DNA from: Actinomycetes bacterium | GTDB taxonomy: Bacteria; Actinomycetota; Thermoleophilia; BMS3ABIN01 | DNA: 64,000 nt | NCBI GenBank assembly: GCA_021785935.1 | Contig: JAJYOG010000001.1 | Coordinates: forward strand, 1 to 64,000 | Reading direction: 5' to 3' | Shown: positions 43,305 to 52,322 of the stretch, piece by piece | How the letters are laid out: each line of letters starts with the position of its first letter | How positions within the stretch are numbered: the stretch's first letter is position 1 | Made by a program: the position numbers and the translations under genes | Notes under the pieces: generated by a model | The model's database searches: none | What the model saw: only the letters and a program-made list of their open reading frames with translations | Told to the model about the DNA's origin: nothing

Positions 43305-44050
43305 TCCGCAACGTTCACCTGATCGCCGTTCGTATCAATCGCCAGTTCCTGCGCGATCGGCGCTTCCTGGGGCTGTCATTGATAGTGCCGCTGCTGCTGA
43401 TGCTGCTGATCAAGTATGTTTTCGAGTCGCTGCCCGGGCTGGCGCGTCTGGGCGTGCACATTTCCGATTACTCAATCCTGCTCGCTGCTTACCTGGTCCA
43501 TTTCCTGGCGTATATCCTCTCAACAATTGTTTTGGTACGGGACCGCGTGACAGGAACACTGGCGCGAATGTTTGTCTATGGTTACCGGCGTCGCGAGATT
43601 GTTCTCGGTTATGTTGCCGGCTATTCAACCATCGCGGCCGTGCAGACCGCGCTCGTCCTTATCCTTACCAAGTATCTGTTTGATATCAAGCTGGCTTCGG
43701 ATATCGTCGCCATCGTCATGACCGTGCTGGCGCTGGCGGTGGTATCGGTCGGCCTTGGTGTTTTCATCTCCAACTTCGCACGCAACGAGGGTCAGGTTTT
43801 TCCCTTTGTCCCCATGGTCATCATCCCTTCGGCCCTACTTTCCGGCATCGCCATTCCGATCCCGGATCTTCCCCAGGTGTTACAGTGGTGCAGTTACCTG
43901 GTGCCATTGAGATACGCGGTGGATGTTCTGCGCGGCGTCGTTCTGGAAAACCGGTCTTTCTTTGACGAGCTGACGCCGTTTTTTGTCCTCGTGGGAGTGG
44001 GAGCTGCGCTGCTGGCCTCGGCGAGCCTCAGCCTGCGGGAAAGGGAGTAA
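43301..44050 (+). CDS. ABC-2 type permease
   Basis: A 249-residue membrane protein with six hydrophobic segments (about 22-40, 55-80, 100-125, 135-160, 170-190, 225-245). The pattern VRDRVTGTLARMFVYGYRRREIVLGY before the third segment is the ABC-2 coupling region. The start is TTG at 43301, overlapping the ATPase gene, so the pair forms one exporter. Its cargo cannot be told. Confidence 0.9.
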   Translation: MIRNVHLIAVRINRQFLRDRRFLGLSLIVPLLLMLLIKYVFESLPGLARLGVHISDYSILLAAYLVHFLAYILSTIVLVRDRVTGTLARMFVYGYRRREIVLGYVAGYSTIAAVQTALVLILTKYLFDIKLASDIVAIVMTVLALAVVSVGLGVFISNFARNEGQVFPFVPMVIIPSALLSGIAIPIPDLPQVLQWCSYLVPLRYAVDVLRGVVLENRSFFDELTPFFVLVGVGAALLASASLSLRERE

Positions 44051-44073
44051 TCCCGGCGGAAAAGCCCCGGCTG

Positions 44074-46509
44074 TTAGCCGACCTTTTCCTGACGATTTTG
44101 GAAAAGGGAAAAGAAAACGTCGACCACATCCGGATCAAACTGGGTTCCAGCGCTCATCTGCAGTTCGGCCAGGGCTTCATCGGTGGTCAGCGCCCGGCGG
44201 TAGGGGCGCTCGCTGATCATGGCCTGAAAAGCGTCAGCCACGGCAAGAATGCGGGCGCCGAGCGGGATATTTTCCATAGCCAGACCGTCAGGATAACCAG
44301 CGCCGTCATAATGCTCGTGATGGTGGCGGACAACCGGCAGGAAGCTGGCCAGGCTGGAGATGTGCCTTAGAATGGTTTCTCCCACCTCAGGGTGTTGCTT
44401 GATCCGTGACCACTCTTCGGCGCTCAGGTGATCGCGCTTATTGATGATTTCTTCCGGTACGGTGACCAGGCCGATGTCGTGAAGAAGGCCGGCGACCCTG
44501 ATGTTGTGAACCTCCTCGTCTTCCATCCTCATCTCGGCGGCAATGACGGAGGCCAGCCGGGCAACCGATTCGGCGTGACGCTGATCGTGAGCGCTTCGCT
44601 GGTCTACAGAAGCGGCAATAGCCTGTGCCGCCGCCAGATGAAGCTCTTCCCTGACCAGGTCTTCGAGATTTACATGGCCATAATCTTTAGATTCTTCATG
44701 GAAGAGTGTAACCCGGTTGCCCCCCTGACGTTTGCTGTAATACATCGACCAGTCAGACTTGTCAACCAGGTCGCTGGCATGGTTTGCGTCTTCAGGGAAG
44801 CTGGCAACACCGATGCTTGTTGTGAGTGGAGAGCCATTGCGCGCCTTGGTGTTAAAGGCAAAACCAGCGACGCGTCGACGGATGCGATGGGCGATTATCT
44901 GGGCGCCGGAAGAGTCGGTCTCGGGCAGAATGATGGCAAATTCCTCGCCTCCGTAACGCGCGGCGATATCGATTGCGCGCTTCGACTCGGTCATAATGCG
45001 CGCCACTTCCCTGAGTGCTTGGTCTCCCATGGCATGCCCGTTGACATCGTTGAAACTCTTGAAGCGGTCAAGGTCGCAGAAGATGACCGACAGTGTTTTT
45101 TGGTTGCGCCCCGCCCGCTCCATCTCCTCACGCAACCGCGAGAAAAAATATCGTTGATTGTAAAGTCCGGTTAGACCGTCAGTCACCGCTTCTTCCTGAC
45201 TTTGCTCGAACATTATTGCATTCTGAATGGCTATTGCCGCCTGGTTTGAGAGGATCGAGAGTACCGAAAGCTCCTCCCGCCCATAAGCTTCGACTTCTTT
45301 GCTGTAAACGTAGAAAACCCCCAGCCTCTTTTTGCGAACCTTGAGCGGCAGGCAAATGAATGCCTTGATTTCCTCGTCCCGAACCAGTCCGCTCAGTCGA
45401 TGCTCGGACTGCTCGTCATCGCTAAAGACAACCTGATCGCCAAGCAGCACTTTTTCTGCCAGCCCACCCGGGCGAAATTTCATTTTGCCGACAAAGTTAT
45501 CGCTGAGCCCCCTGGTGTAGGTGTCCGTAAACTCGCCACGCTCTTCGTCGTAAAGTGTTATCGCCGCCGCCTGTGAGTCGGTTATCTCCATCCCCTTTTC
45601 CATAACCGTATCTACTACCCGCTCCCAATCGAGTTCGGAGCTGACCGCCAGGGCAATGTCTGACAGGTACGTCAGCTGCCCGATTTTGTGTTGGACGGAA
45701 TCCGCCATGCGGTTGAATGAATCTCCCAGTTCCGCGATTTCATCATTGGTGCTGACCTCTACCCGGCGGTTGAGGTCTCCGTGAGTCATGGCGAGGCTCG
45801 CCTCGTTGAGTTCCCTAACCGGACGGCTCAGACGGCGGGCCGCAACCACTCCGATGAGCAGACTCAAACTGACACCGGCCAGGACAGAAAATATCAGGTA
45901 CGATTTCGCCTGTGTCGCGGCAACATCAGCTGCATCCTGCGCGGACTGATAACGAGCCTTGAAGTCCGAGGCCAGCAGGTTGCTGTAATTAATCACCGAT
46001 TGCAGCAATTCGTCGGATCGCTTCTCGGTGGTGAGTGCTAGGGTCTGATTTCCCGATCTCCAGGCGGGCACAAGTATGTTGAGAAAATTATCATCAAACT
46101 GGTTTCCGTACGCCTCCAGCTGGTTAAACCATTCGGCTTCCTGAGGAGTCTCCGCATGTTGCCGGGCCTGGGCCACCGCTTCCTGACGGCGTTGGCGGGC
46201 TTCTTCAAACGCGGGTATCTTGCTGGAGTTATTCTCGAGGATCAGCTCGTAGTGGTCCTGGATCTGTTCACCGGCTACCGCCTTGGCCTCTTCCATGTGT
46301 TGCACGGCCTCGGCGCGGTCCAGGGCCTCATCGGCCCTTGCCCTGGTTTCCGCGACCTGCCGGGACACGACCAGGCCCAGGGCGGAGAAGATGAAGACGA
46401 TGACAACGAAGCCGGCAACCATTTTGGTGCTCAGCCGGCGAAAAATGGGAGTCCCCCAAATTTTTTTCACAACGCCCTCTGCCCTCGCTCGCACGCTTGC
46501 ATCCCGCAT
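44074..46509 (-). CDS. Sensor protein with HAMP, GAF, GGDEF and HD-GYP domains
   Basis: An 811-residue protein with both synthesis and degradation modules for cyclic di-GMP. Two membrane segments (about 30-50 and 205-225) flank an extracytoplasmic helical sensor region; a HAMP domain follows (about 226-280), then a GAF domain (about 295-440), a GGDEF domain with an intact GGEEF active site, a product-inhibition motif RAID five residues upstream, and an HD-GYP domain with LLHDIG and HHEHYDGAGYPDG. GGGAGGGAT precedes the ATG. All catalytic motifs look intact, so both activities may be real. Confidence 0.92.
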   Translation of the reverse strand: MRDASVRARAEGVVKKIWGTPIFRRLSTKMVAGFVVIVFIFSALGLVVSRQVAETRARADEALDRAEAVQHMEEAKAVAGEQIQDHYELILENNSSKIPAFEEARQRRQEAVAQARQHAETPQEAEWFNQLEAYGNQFDDNFLNILVPAWRSGNQTLALTTEKRSDELLQSVINYSNLLASDFKARYQSAQDAADVAATQAKSYLIFSVLAGVSLSLLIGVVAARRLSRPVRELNEASLAMTHGDLNRRVEVSTNDEIAELGDSFNRMADSVQHKIGQLTYLSDIALAVSSELDWERVVDTVMEKGMEITDSQAAAITLYDEERGEFTDTYTRGLSDNFVGKMKFRPGGLAEKVLLGDQVVFSDDEQSEHRLSGLVRDEEIKAFICLPLKVRKKRLGVFYVYSKEVEAYGREELSVLSILSNQAAIAIQNAIMFEQSQEEAVTDGLTGLYNQRYFFSRLREEMERAGRNQKTLSVIFCDLDRFKSFNDVNGHAMGDQALREVARIMTESKRAIDIAARYGGEEFAIILPETDSSGAQIIAHRIRRRVAGFAFNTKARNGSPLTTSIGVASFPEDANHASDLVDKSDWSMYYSKRQGGNRVTLFHEESKDYGHVNLEDLVREELHLAAAQAIAASVDQRSAHDQRHAESVARLASVIAAEMRMEDEEVHNIRVAGLLHDIGLVTVPEEIINKRDHLSAEEWSRIKQHPEVGETILRHISSLASFLPVVRHHHEHYDGAGYPDGLAMENIPLGARILAVADAFQAMISERPYRRALTTDEALAELQMSAGTQFDPDVVDVFFSLFQNRQEKVG

Positions 46510-46598
46510 ATCCCTCCCGTAGAGGAATAGGATGCAAGCGAAATCATCTGAATTTATGGATTAATGGAGTAATCGGCAGAGGGGGATGGATGCTTGAT

Positions 46599-46882
46599 TT
46601 ACCAGTAACCTTCCTGTTTGATGCGGAGATCCGGGGCGCCGCAACGGGGGCAATCATGTGATTGCGCACTCTCGAAAAAAAGGATCGGGCTGGAGCACTT
46701 GCCGCAGGTAAATTCATCGATAAGGACATCGCGGTCAGTCAGGTCTGTCTCCACCAGTTCCTTGCAATTATGGCAAACGCCTGGGAGAAATCTCAGGCGT
46801 GAATTGTCCTCACCCACCCCCCACGTATGCGGGCACTTTTATAGCCGCAGGCATCGCACTCAAACGTGCTGCACTCACCCAA
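46599..46882 (-). pseudogene. Small zinc-ribbon protein interrupted by a homopolymer frameshift
   Basis: A short gene opens at TTG 46882 (AAAGGAG seven bases before) and reads MGECSTFECDACGYKSARI, then hits a run of six G on the minus strand (46822-46817). Beyond the run the coding sense continues in another frame (GEDNSRLRF, then zinc-type pairs CHNC, CGKC, CPRC) to the stop at 46599. One extra G would join them into a protein of about 94 residues with four Cys pairs. The break may be a mutation, a sequencing or assembly error, or slippage. The downstream part alone has a GTG start at 46817. Confidence 0.6.
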
Positions 46883-46901
46883 AATGAAGCTCCTTTGAGA
46901 T

Positions 46902-47756
46902 TCAGCCTACCGGATAAGATCCCAGCAGTTTGACCCGGGCCAGCTTGCATTCCAGGCATTTGATGGCCGCGGCTACCTGCTCGTCGTCTTTTCTGCCCTC
47001 GACATCGATAAAGAAAACGTAATCGCCGAGGCCTTTTTTAGAGGGACGAGACTCGATTTTGGTGAGGTTAACGTAACGGTGGGCGAACTCTTGCAGGATC
47101 TGCAAAAGGCTGCCCGGCTGGTCATGCGCGATAGTGCAGACGATGGACGTTTTATATGTCGCTTCCAGGTCCTGCGGCGCGGCCTTTGTTGACAACATGA
47201 CAAATCTTGTTTGGTTACCGGGGTGGTCTTCGATATCGTCCGCAAGGATGACGCAACCGTAACTTCTGGCAGCCAGGCTGCTGCCAATGGCGGTCCATTT
47301 TTCGTTCGCGAGGCTGACGATGCGTACTGCTTCCGCGGTGCTGTTGGCGGCAACCACTTCTGCCTGTGGCAGCATGTCTCTGATATACCGCCGGCATTGG
47401 GCGCTCGCGTGAGGCAAGGAGATCACCTTTTCGATCTGACTCAGATCCAGGGGAGCGCGCGCAATCAGCTTGAGGTGAATCGGGTGGTCTATCTCCCTGG
47501 TTATCGAAAGATTGTCCACCTCGAAAGCCAGCATATCCAGCGTGACGGGAATCGAACCCTCGAGTGCGTTTTCCATCGGTACGATTCCCTCATCCACATC
47601 GCCCGAAGCGACCGCGGCGATCACATCAGCGATCGAAGGAAAAGGCACCGTATCGTCGATGGTCAAATCCGTATTTGCCATCAGGGCTTCATCTGACCAG
47701 GTGCCCGAAGGTCCGAGGTAACCTACTTTGTGGTTCCCGCCACTAGTCACCTTCAC
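46902..47756 (-). CDS. pheA: Prephenate dehydratase
   Basis: A 284-residue enzyme of phenylalanine synthesis. The catalytic domain covers about 10-190, with GYLGPSGTWSDEA, VPMENALEGSI (about 59-69) and NQTRFVML (about 179-186, Thr-Arg-Phe active site). A regulatory ACT domain follows (about 200-280), with LTKIESRPSKK that binds phenylalanine in the family. The start is GTG at 47756, overlapping the previous gene by 14 bases. It ends about 20 bases before the zinc-ribbon gene start. Confidence 0.95.
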   Translation of the reverse strand: MKVTSGGNHKVGYLGPSGTWSDEALMANTDLTIDDTVPFPSIADVIAAVASGDVDEGIVPMENALEGSIPVTLDMLAFEVDNLSITREIDHPIHLKLIARAPLDLSQIEKVISLPHASAQCRRYIRDMLPQAEVVAANSTAEAVRIVSLANEKWTAIGSSLAARSYGCVILADDIEDHPGNQTRFVMLSTKAAPQDLEATYKTSIVCTIAHDQPGSLLQILQEFAHRYVNLTKIESRPSKKGLGDYVFFIDVEGRKDDEQVAAAIKCLECKLARVKLLGSYPVG

Positions 47757-48273
47757 TACCGCCTACGCCGGCAAGCTTTCTGGATTTAATCCCCATCGCT
47801 TCTTTAAGTACCTCTATCTCTTCCGGCGACAGCTTCTCTTTGCTTTCACCATGGCGAACTTCCTTGACATAGATGCGGGCATGGTCCCGGGACTGGATCG
47901 AGCTGATGATAATGCCCGAGAACCGCACATCCAGCAATGCTACCGAGGTGCTCTGCATGCCACTTAAATCATTGTAGGCGTCATAGCGCATAACGCTACG
48001 GTAGGTAAAGCAATCGTCAAGACGCTTGCGTGTATCTTCCAGGCGGGCGGAAAGGGCTCCAATGTCATGCGCCAACCCGTCAACACTTGTCTGTACGGCC
48101 CGCGCATGGGCAATAAGATCCCGCTCCCTGCCTTCACCCATTATCACTTTCTGGTCGCGGCGGTAGCGGCGAATAATCAGGAGTAAATAGCCGGAAAAGA
48201 AAATCGCCAGGATAGCCAGCGCCACAGGCGCCAGCACGGCGAGGGTAAGGTTGTCTTCAATGAACGTGCTCAT
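47743..48273 (-). CDS. DUF4446 family membrane protein
   Basis: A 176-residue protein with a single N-terminal membrane segment (about 10-35), a helical region (about 45-85) that may form a coiled coil, and the C-terminal DUF4446 pattern RYDAYNDLSGMQSTSVALLD (about 95-114) with SSIQSRDHARIYVKEVRHG. Family members are widespread in Gram-positive bacteria but have no known function. It lies in the same strand run as pheA and the larger membrane protein. Confidence 0.85.
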   Translation of the reverse strand: MSTFIEDNLTLAVLAPVALAILAIFFSGYLLLIIRRYRRDQKVIMGEGRERDLIAHARAVQTSVDGLAHDIGALSARLEDTRKRLDDCFTYRSVMRYDAYNDLSGMQSTSVALLDVRFSGIIISSIQSRDHARIYVKEVRHGESKEKLSPEEIEVLKEAMGIKSRKLAGVGGSEGD

Positions 48274-48301
48274 GACAGGAGCCGCCGTTACGGCCGGAAT
48301 C

Positions 48302-49492
48302 CTAGCTAAAGGCTATCTTGTATTCCCCGACGTTGTTCTGGGTATTGGCTTCTCCCGGGACAGGTCCGACTTCAGCGCGAAGCAGAGCCGGCTGTCCGCC
48401 CGCATCCGCAGCCAGGCCTGTCAACTCTATGGTCCGCCGTTCTCCAGGCGCAATCGTCGGAATGCGTCCATCGACCTTTTGCGGCGTGGGGCGTCCCGGC
48501 GCCGTCAGCGTCAGGGCGACCAGCACATCGCTTTCCGTAGCCTCTCCCTGGTTTTCAACCTCGACCTCGAAGGTTAACGAATCCGATGCCTTGAGGCTGT
48601 TGTCGCTATCCGCGGCCAGTGTCATCCCGCTTGGTTTGGCCTTGACGCCTACCAGTGATACTCCGTGCAGGCCGGAAACCTGTGTGGTGCCGCCCTTGAG
48701 GCGGTCGAGCACCGAAACAGCGGTCTGTTGGCTGGCCAGGGCCGGGTCTTTTAAAAACTTGGCCTGGGGGACCTTGATGTCTGTGATATCCTCGTCCTTG
48801 AGGACCTGCTGCGCGGGCTGGTAATAAAATTCGTCATAGGAGACATCGCTGGTAAGAAGGATCAGCATCTCGTGTGAAACCTGGGCGGCGCCTGCCTGGT
48901 TGTCCCGGGCCTCCAGCGCATTCAGCATGGCCGGCTGCAAGCCCTTCAGGCCCCGCGCACGAATTTGCATGCTGGCGACGAACCACTCATTTTCTTTCTT
49001 GAACTGGTCCGGAGCCTTGACCGCCTTGGCTCTTTCCAGAATTTGGTCTGACGATGCCTGGAATTCGCCCAGTTTGCCCTCAAGTGACTGGCGAACGGTT
49101 TCGTCCGGCTTCATGAACATGTCGGAGAGTTGTGCCCCGATTGCATCCGAATCCTTGACCACGCCATCGACAGCGGCAAAGTAGTCGCGATATTCGCCTA
49201 CCCGTTTGCTGTTGAGGCAGCTTTTGATACCCAGGCTGGTGATCAAAACGAGCACAACAACGGCTACCAGGATTATTAGAACACGGGCCAGGGGAGATTG
49301 GCCGAAAGTCGGTCCGCCACCACGAGGTTTATGCTCCTTGGGCTCGCGTTCCTTCCTTGGCTTGCGCTCTTTGGGCTTGCGTTCCTTGGATTTACGCGCC
49401 CCGGATTTGCGCCGGCCAGGCCTGCGTTTTTCAGTTACCTCTTCTTCTGCGTCGATCCGCTCTTCGTCATCATCGAAGAAAGACACGGGCAT
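48302..49492 (-). CDS. Membrane protein with Lys/Arg-rich N-terminus and CARDB-like C-terminus
   Basis: A 396-residue protein I do not recognise as a whole. Residues 1-55 are acidic and then strongly basic, with KERKP-type repeats; one membrane segment follows (about 68-90). A helical extracytoplasmic region covers about 95-260. The last 110 residues resemble a CARDB-type beta domain (SLTFEVEVENQGEATESDV..GERRTIEL), often found in surface proteins. ATG at 49492 is chosen because a longer frame would run into the tRNA gene. No catalytic motif is visible. Confidence 0.68.
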   Translation of the reverse strand: MPVSFFDDDEERIDAEEEVTEKRRPGRRKSGARKSKERKPKERKPRKEREPKEHKPRGGGPTFGQSPLARVLIILVAVVVLVLITSLGIKSCLNSKRVGEYRDYFAAVDGVVKDSDAIGAQLSDMFMKPDETVRQSLEGKLGEFQASSDQILERAKAVKAPDQFKKENEWFVASMQIRARGLKGLQPAMLNALEARDNQAGAAQVSHEMLILLTSDVSYDEFYYQPAQQVLKDEDITDIKVPQAKFLKDPALASQQTAVSVLDRLKGGTTQVSGLHGVSLVGVKAKPSGMTLAADSDNSLKASDSLTFEVEVENQGEATESDVLVALTLTAPGRPTPQKVDGRIPTIAPGERRTIELTGLAADAGGQPALLRAEVGPVPGEANTQNNVGEYKIAFS

Positions 49493-49529
49493 GTCCTTTC
49501 GTCCGGCGAATTTCAAGAAGTCCCGGAGT

Positions 49530-49616
49530 TGGTGGGCGAGGGGGGATTTGAACCCCCATGCTCGCAAGAGCACTAGACCCTGAACCTAGCGTGTCTACCA
49601 GTTCCACCACTCGCCC
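49530..49616 (-). tRNA. tRNA-Leu (anticodon CAG)
   Basis: The acceptor arms GGGCGAG and CTCGCCC pair; the D arm GGTGGAACTGGTAGACAC, a five-base-pair anticodon stem with loop TTCAGGG (anticodon CAG), a long variable arm (TGCTCTTGCGAGCA) and the T arm with GTTCAAATC are all present. The long variable arm and G-rich D loop confirm leucine. The CCA end is encoded in the genome at 49530-49532. Confidence 0.95.
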
Positions 49617-49719
49617 GTACAACCAAAGCTGAAAAACTATTCGCCGTAAGCTTAGGTAAAATCCCTGCAACCGGGCGTTTTCAGCAAAGATTCAGGCTCC
49701 CTGTCTTCAGAGCGCCTGT

Positions 49720-49728
49720 ATTATAACA
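49720..49728 (-). promoter_or_regulatory. Extended -10 promoter element upstream of tRNA-Leu
   Basis: On the minus strand TGTTATAAT (49728-49720) is an extended -10 box (TGn plus a perfect TATAAT). No good -35 was found at the normal distance. It lies about 100 bases upstream of tRNA-Leu. Confidence 0.45.
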
Positions 49729-49840
49729 CAGGCACCCGTGAATGAGCGCAACAAGCATGAGCGGAAGGGCGCGACAGACGCCTGTGGCGGGAGGCAAGTT
49801 CACGAGGCATCCGCGCGGGCTCTATGCGGTTTCCTGGCGC

Positions 49841-50401
49841 TCAAGAATTGGGCCATTCGTCGGAGTTTTGCTGAGCGATACCGTTGGCCTCGTCTTCGGC
49901 CACGTTCCGCTGGGCGGCCTGTCCGGCTGCTTTTGTTTCAAGTTCGGTAACCTTGGAAAGCGTGTCCGGCTTCTCCACCGTGGGATCAGCAAGCAGTACC
50001 ACCGTGATTTCCCTGGTTGTCTGTGTCAACCCCAGCGCCTGCTCCAGCGCCCGGCCTTTAGCCTGTAGATACTGACGGTAAGTGTCGCTGATGTCGAGCA
50101 CCGCGGCCTCGTCGGTTTTGGACTTGGCGGTGTCGATCTGGGCGATGATTTCATCAATTAGTGCCTGGGCCTGGGAAAGGGAACTCTTTTCTTCTTCGGT
50201 CTTTCCCTGGGACAGCTGGTCTGTGGCCTGCACAAGCAGCTTGTCCGCCTGGTCAAGCTTGGGTTGGACCTGCGCGGCTATGTTATTTACATCATCAACA
50301 AGCTGATTGGCCTGCTCGGTCTGTTTGCCGCAGCCAGCAGCAAGGCTTGCCAGCGCAATTACAAGTGCCAGGAAGAGAAAAGACCGTGTGTATCGTTTCA
50401 T
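49841..50401 (-). CDS. Helical lipoprotein of unknown function
   Basis: A 186-residue protein with a lipoprotein signal: basic residues, a hydrophobic core and the lipobox LAAGC (Cys at about 24). The rest is Gln-, Asp- and Ala-rich and almost wholly helical, with no Cys after the lipobox, and could form a coiled coil (about 40-170). GGAGG lies before the ATG. It is divergent from the kinase cluster. No family was recognised. Confidence 0.68.
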   Translation of the reverse strand: MKRYTRSFLFLALVIALASLAAGCGKQTEQANQLVDDVNNIAAQVQPKLDQADKLLVQATDQLSQGKTEEEKSSLSQAQALIDEIIAQIDTAKSKTDEAAVLDISDTYRQYLQAKGRALEQALGLTQTTREITVVLLADPTVEKPDTLSKVTELETKAAGQAAQRNVAEDEANGIAQQNSDEWPNS

Positions 50402-50453
50402 GTTCCTCCAATTAGCCGTGGACCTGGATGGTCGTTTTTTCGGCGTTTAGGCG

Positions 50454-50481
50454 TTGATCTGCCTGAATTATATTCTAATCT
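50454..50481 (+). promoter_or_regulatory. Weak promoter candidate for the kinase cluster
   Basis: TTGATC at 50454-50459 and TAATCT at 50476-50481 are 16 bases apart. The intervening stretch is AT-rich and another TATATT lies inside it. Confidence 0.33.
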
Positions 50482-50591
50482 ATCCGTTGGAACGGTTCCT
50501 CGCAACGGCTCAGCCTCCAAATTCCGTAAAGGAATCGTTATCCTAGTACAGAACTGGTTTTTATCCAACTACAACCCCTGATCGGCACGGT

Positions 50592-52322
50592 ATGTCTTCA
50601 ACCATGACCTACGAAAACAGGAATGGTCCCCTGGTGCTGGGCCGCTACGAGCTTATCGAGCGGATCGGCCATGGCGGCTTCTCGACCGTGTACCGCGCCC
50701 GCGACCACAAGATGGGCCGCGAGGTGGCGATCAAGGCCGTGCGGCGTACCGAGGAACTTTCTGACCGGGCTACCCTTGAAGCCAAAGCGGCGGCAAAGCT
50801 CGGCCACGAGCATATCGTCACTGTCTTCGAGCTGGCCGAGGATGAGCATGAGGTCTATCTGGTCTCGGAGCTGGTCCGGGGCGAGACGCTGACCGACCGT
50901 ATTCAGTCAGGCAGCCTTTCCGACCGCGACTGCGTCGAGACGGCGCTGCAGACCCTGGATGCGCTTGACCACGCCCACGGGCGTGGCGTCATCCACCGGG
51001 ATATCAAGCCGGATAACATCATGCTAACCGGCGGCGACCCTCCCCGGGTCAAGGTCATGGATTTCGGTATCGCCCAACTTGAAAACTCCCAGCGGCTGAC
51101 CAGACAGGGTGACGTGGTCGGAACCATTGCCTACATGTCGCCGGAACAGGCCGATGGACACACTGTGGATTGGGCAACCGACGTTTATTCTGCAGCACTA
51201 ACCCTGTATGAAAGTCTGACGGGTTCGAATCCTTTCTGTGGCAGCACCGCGGCTGAGAGCATCGGCAGGATAAAGGCAGGCGCCATATCGCTGAGTCGGG
51301 CGCGCCCCGATCTTCCAGGCGAGCTTTCTGACCTTGTCGAGGAGGCTATGGACCCGGATCCCCGCACACGGCTGGATCTCGGCAGCCTCCGTGAGGGGCT
51401 GAAACAAATACTTCCGGAGCTTGCGCCCGGCGACCAGGCTACTACTGTGCTCCGGCGAGCGGATCGGCCACACCCTTCCGTGTATGAGGACCTGGCGGAC
51501 CGTTATGGTTTCATTGCGGCGCGGATAGCCAACGGATCGCTGGCGGCCCTGGTCGCTGCCGCGGCCGCCTATGGTTTTGACCTTTACCCGGCGCCCTGGA
51601 AGCTGCCCATCATTATCGTCGCTGCGCTTGCCGTGGGGTTGCTTCCCCGGGTTGGCCTGGCAGCGCTGGCCGTGATAGCGCTGGCACCAGTTTTCGATTT
51701 TTCCGTCGCCACCGGGGTTCTTGTAGGCGCAGCGGTTGTCTTATATTTCATGACCCTTGGATTGATCTGGCCCGGGAAGGCGCTGCTTCCCGTCCTTGCG
51801 ACCATGCTGGGCGCCCTCGGTCTTGGCCTCGCCTATCCGGCCATTGCCGGAGCCGTTGGACGGTTGCGTAGCGGTCTTTTGTTTGCCGCGGCCGGTGCGG
51901 TTTCTTTCGGCCTTTTTCAGCTGCTAACAGGGGCAACACCCCTGGATTATCTGGGGCTAGCCGATAATTATGACGTCGCCGGCAAGCTCGCGGGCGAATA
52001 TAATCCCTGGACGGCTTTGCTGGCCATCATCAAGCCCCTCCAGGCACAGCCGGTTTTATTACTGCAGCCGGCTATCTGGCTGGCAGCTTCTCTGCCGGCA
52101 GCCCTGCTCATCCGCCGGCGGCGCCTTTATCTGGATCTGACCGGGCTCGTTCTGGCAAACGCAGTGATTGCCGCCGGTTATCTTTCAATACCAAAATTTT
52201 TCCCGGATTACAGTCTGCCCGTCGCCTCGTTTATGAAAACGCTGACCGTTTGCGTTATAATCCAGGTCGGGCTTCTCCTTTTATCTCCCAGAAACAGACT
52301 GCAGCCTCTTTCCCCCCCGTGA
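50592..52322 (+). CDS. Ser/Thr protein kinase with polytopic membrane C-terminus
   Basis: A 576-residue Hanks-type kinase fused to a large membrane part. The kinase domain (about 17-275) has IGHGGFSTVYRA (glycine loop), VAIKAV (catalytic Lys), VIHRDIKPDNIML (catalytic loop) and VMDFGIAQL (magnesium motif). After a short juxtamembrane stretch, eight or so hydrophobic segments follow (about 305-565) with no PASTA or other extracytoplasmic domain. PknA and PknB usually have one membrane segment. It heads the cluster fhaA-fhaB-pstP-ftsW-pbpA-pknB, and its stop overlaps the fhaA start (GTGA). Confidence 0.88.
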   Translation: MSSTMTYENRNGPLVLGRYELIERIGHGGFSTVYRARDHKMGREVAIKAVRRTEELSDRATLEAKAAAKLGHEHIVTVFELAEDEHEVYLVSELVRGETLTDRIQSGSLSDRDCVETALQTLDALDHAHGRGVIHRDIKPDNIMLTGGDPPRVKVMDFGIAQLENSQRLTRQGDVVGTIAYMSPEQADGHTVDWATDVYSAALTLYESLTGSNPFCGSTAAESIGRIKAGAISLSRARPDLPGELSDLVEEAMDPDPRTRLDLGSLREGLKQILPELAPGDQATTVLRRADRPHPSVYEDLADRYGFIAARIANGSLAALVAAAAAYGFDLYPAPWKLPIIIVAALAVGLLPRVGLAALAVIALAPVFDFSVATGVLVGAAVVLYFMTLGLIWPGKALLPVLATMLGALGLGLAYPAIAGAVGRLRSGLLFAAAGAVSFGLFQLLTGATPLDYLGLADNYDVAGKLAGEYNPWTALLAIIKPLQAQPVLLLQPAIWLAASLPAALLIRRRRLYLDLTGLVLANAVIAAGYLSIPKFFPDYSLPVASFMKTLTVCVIIQVGLLLLSPRNRLQPLSPP

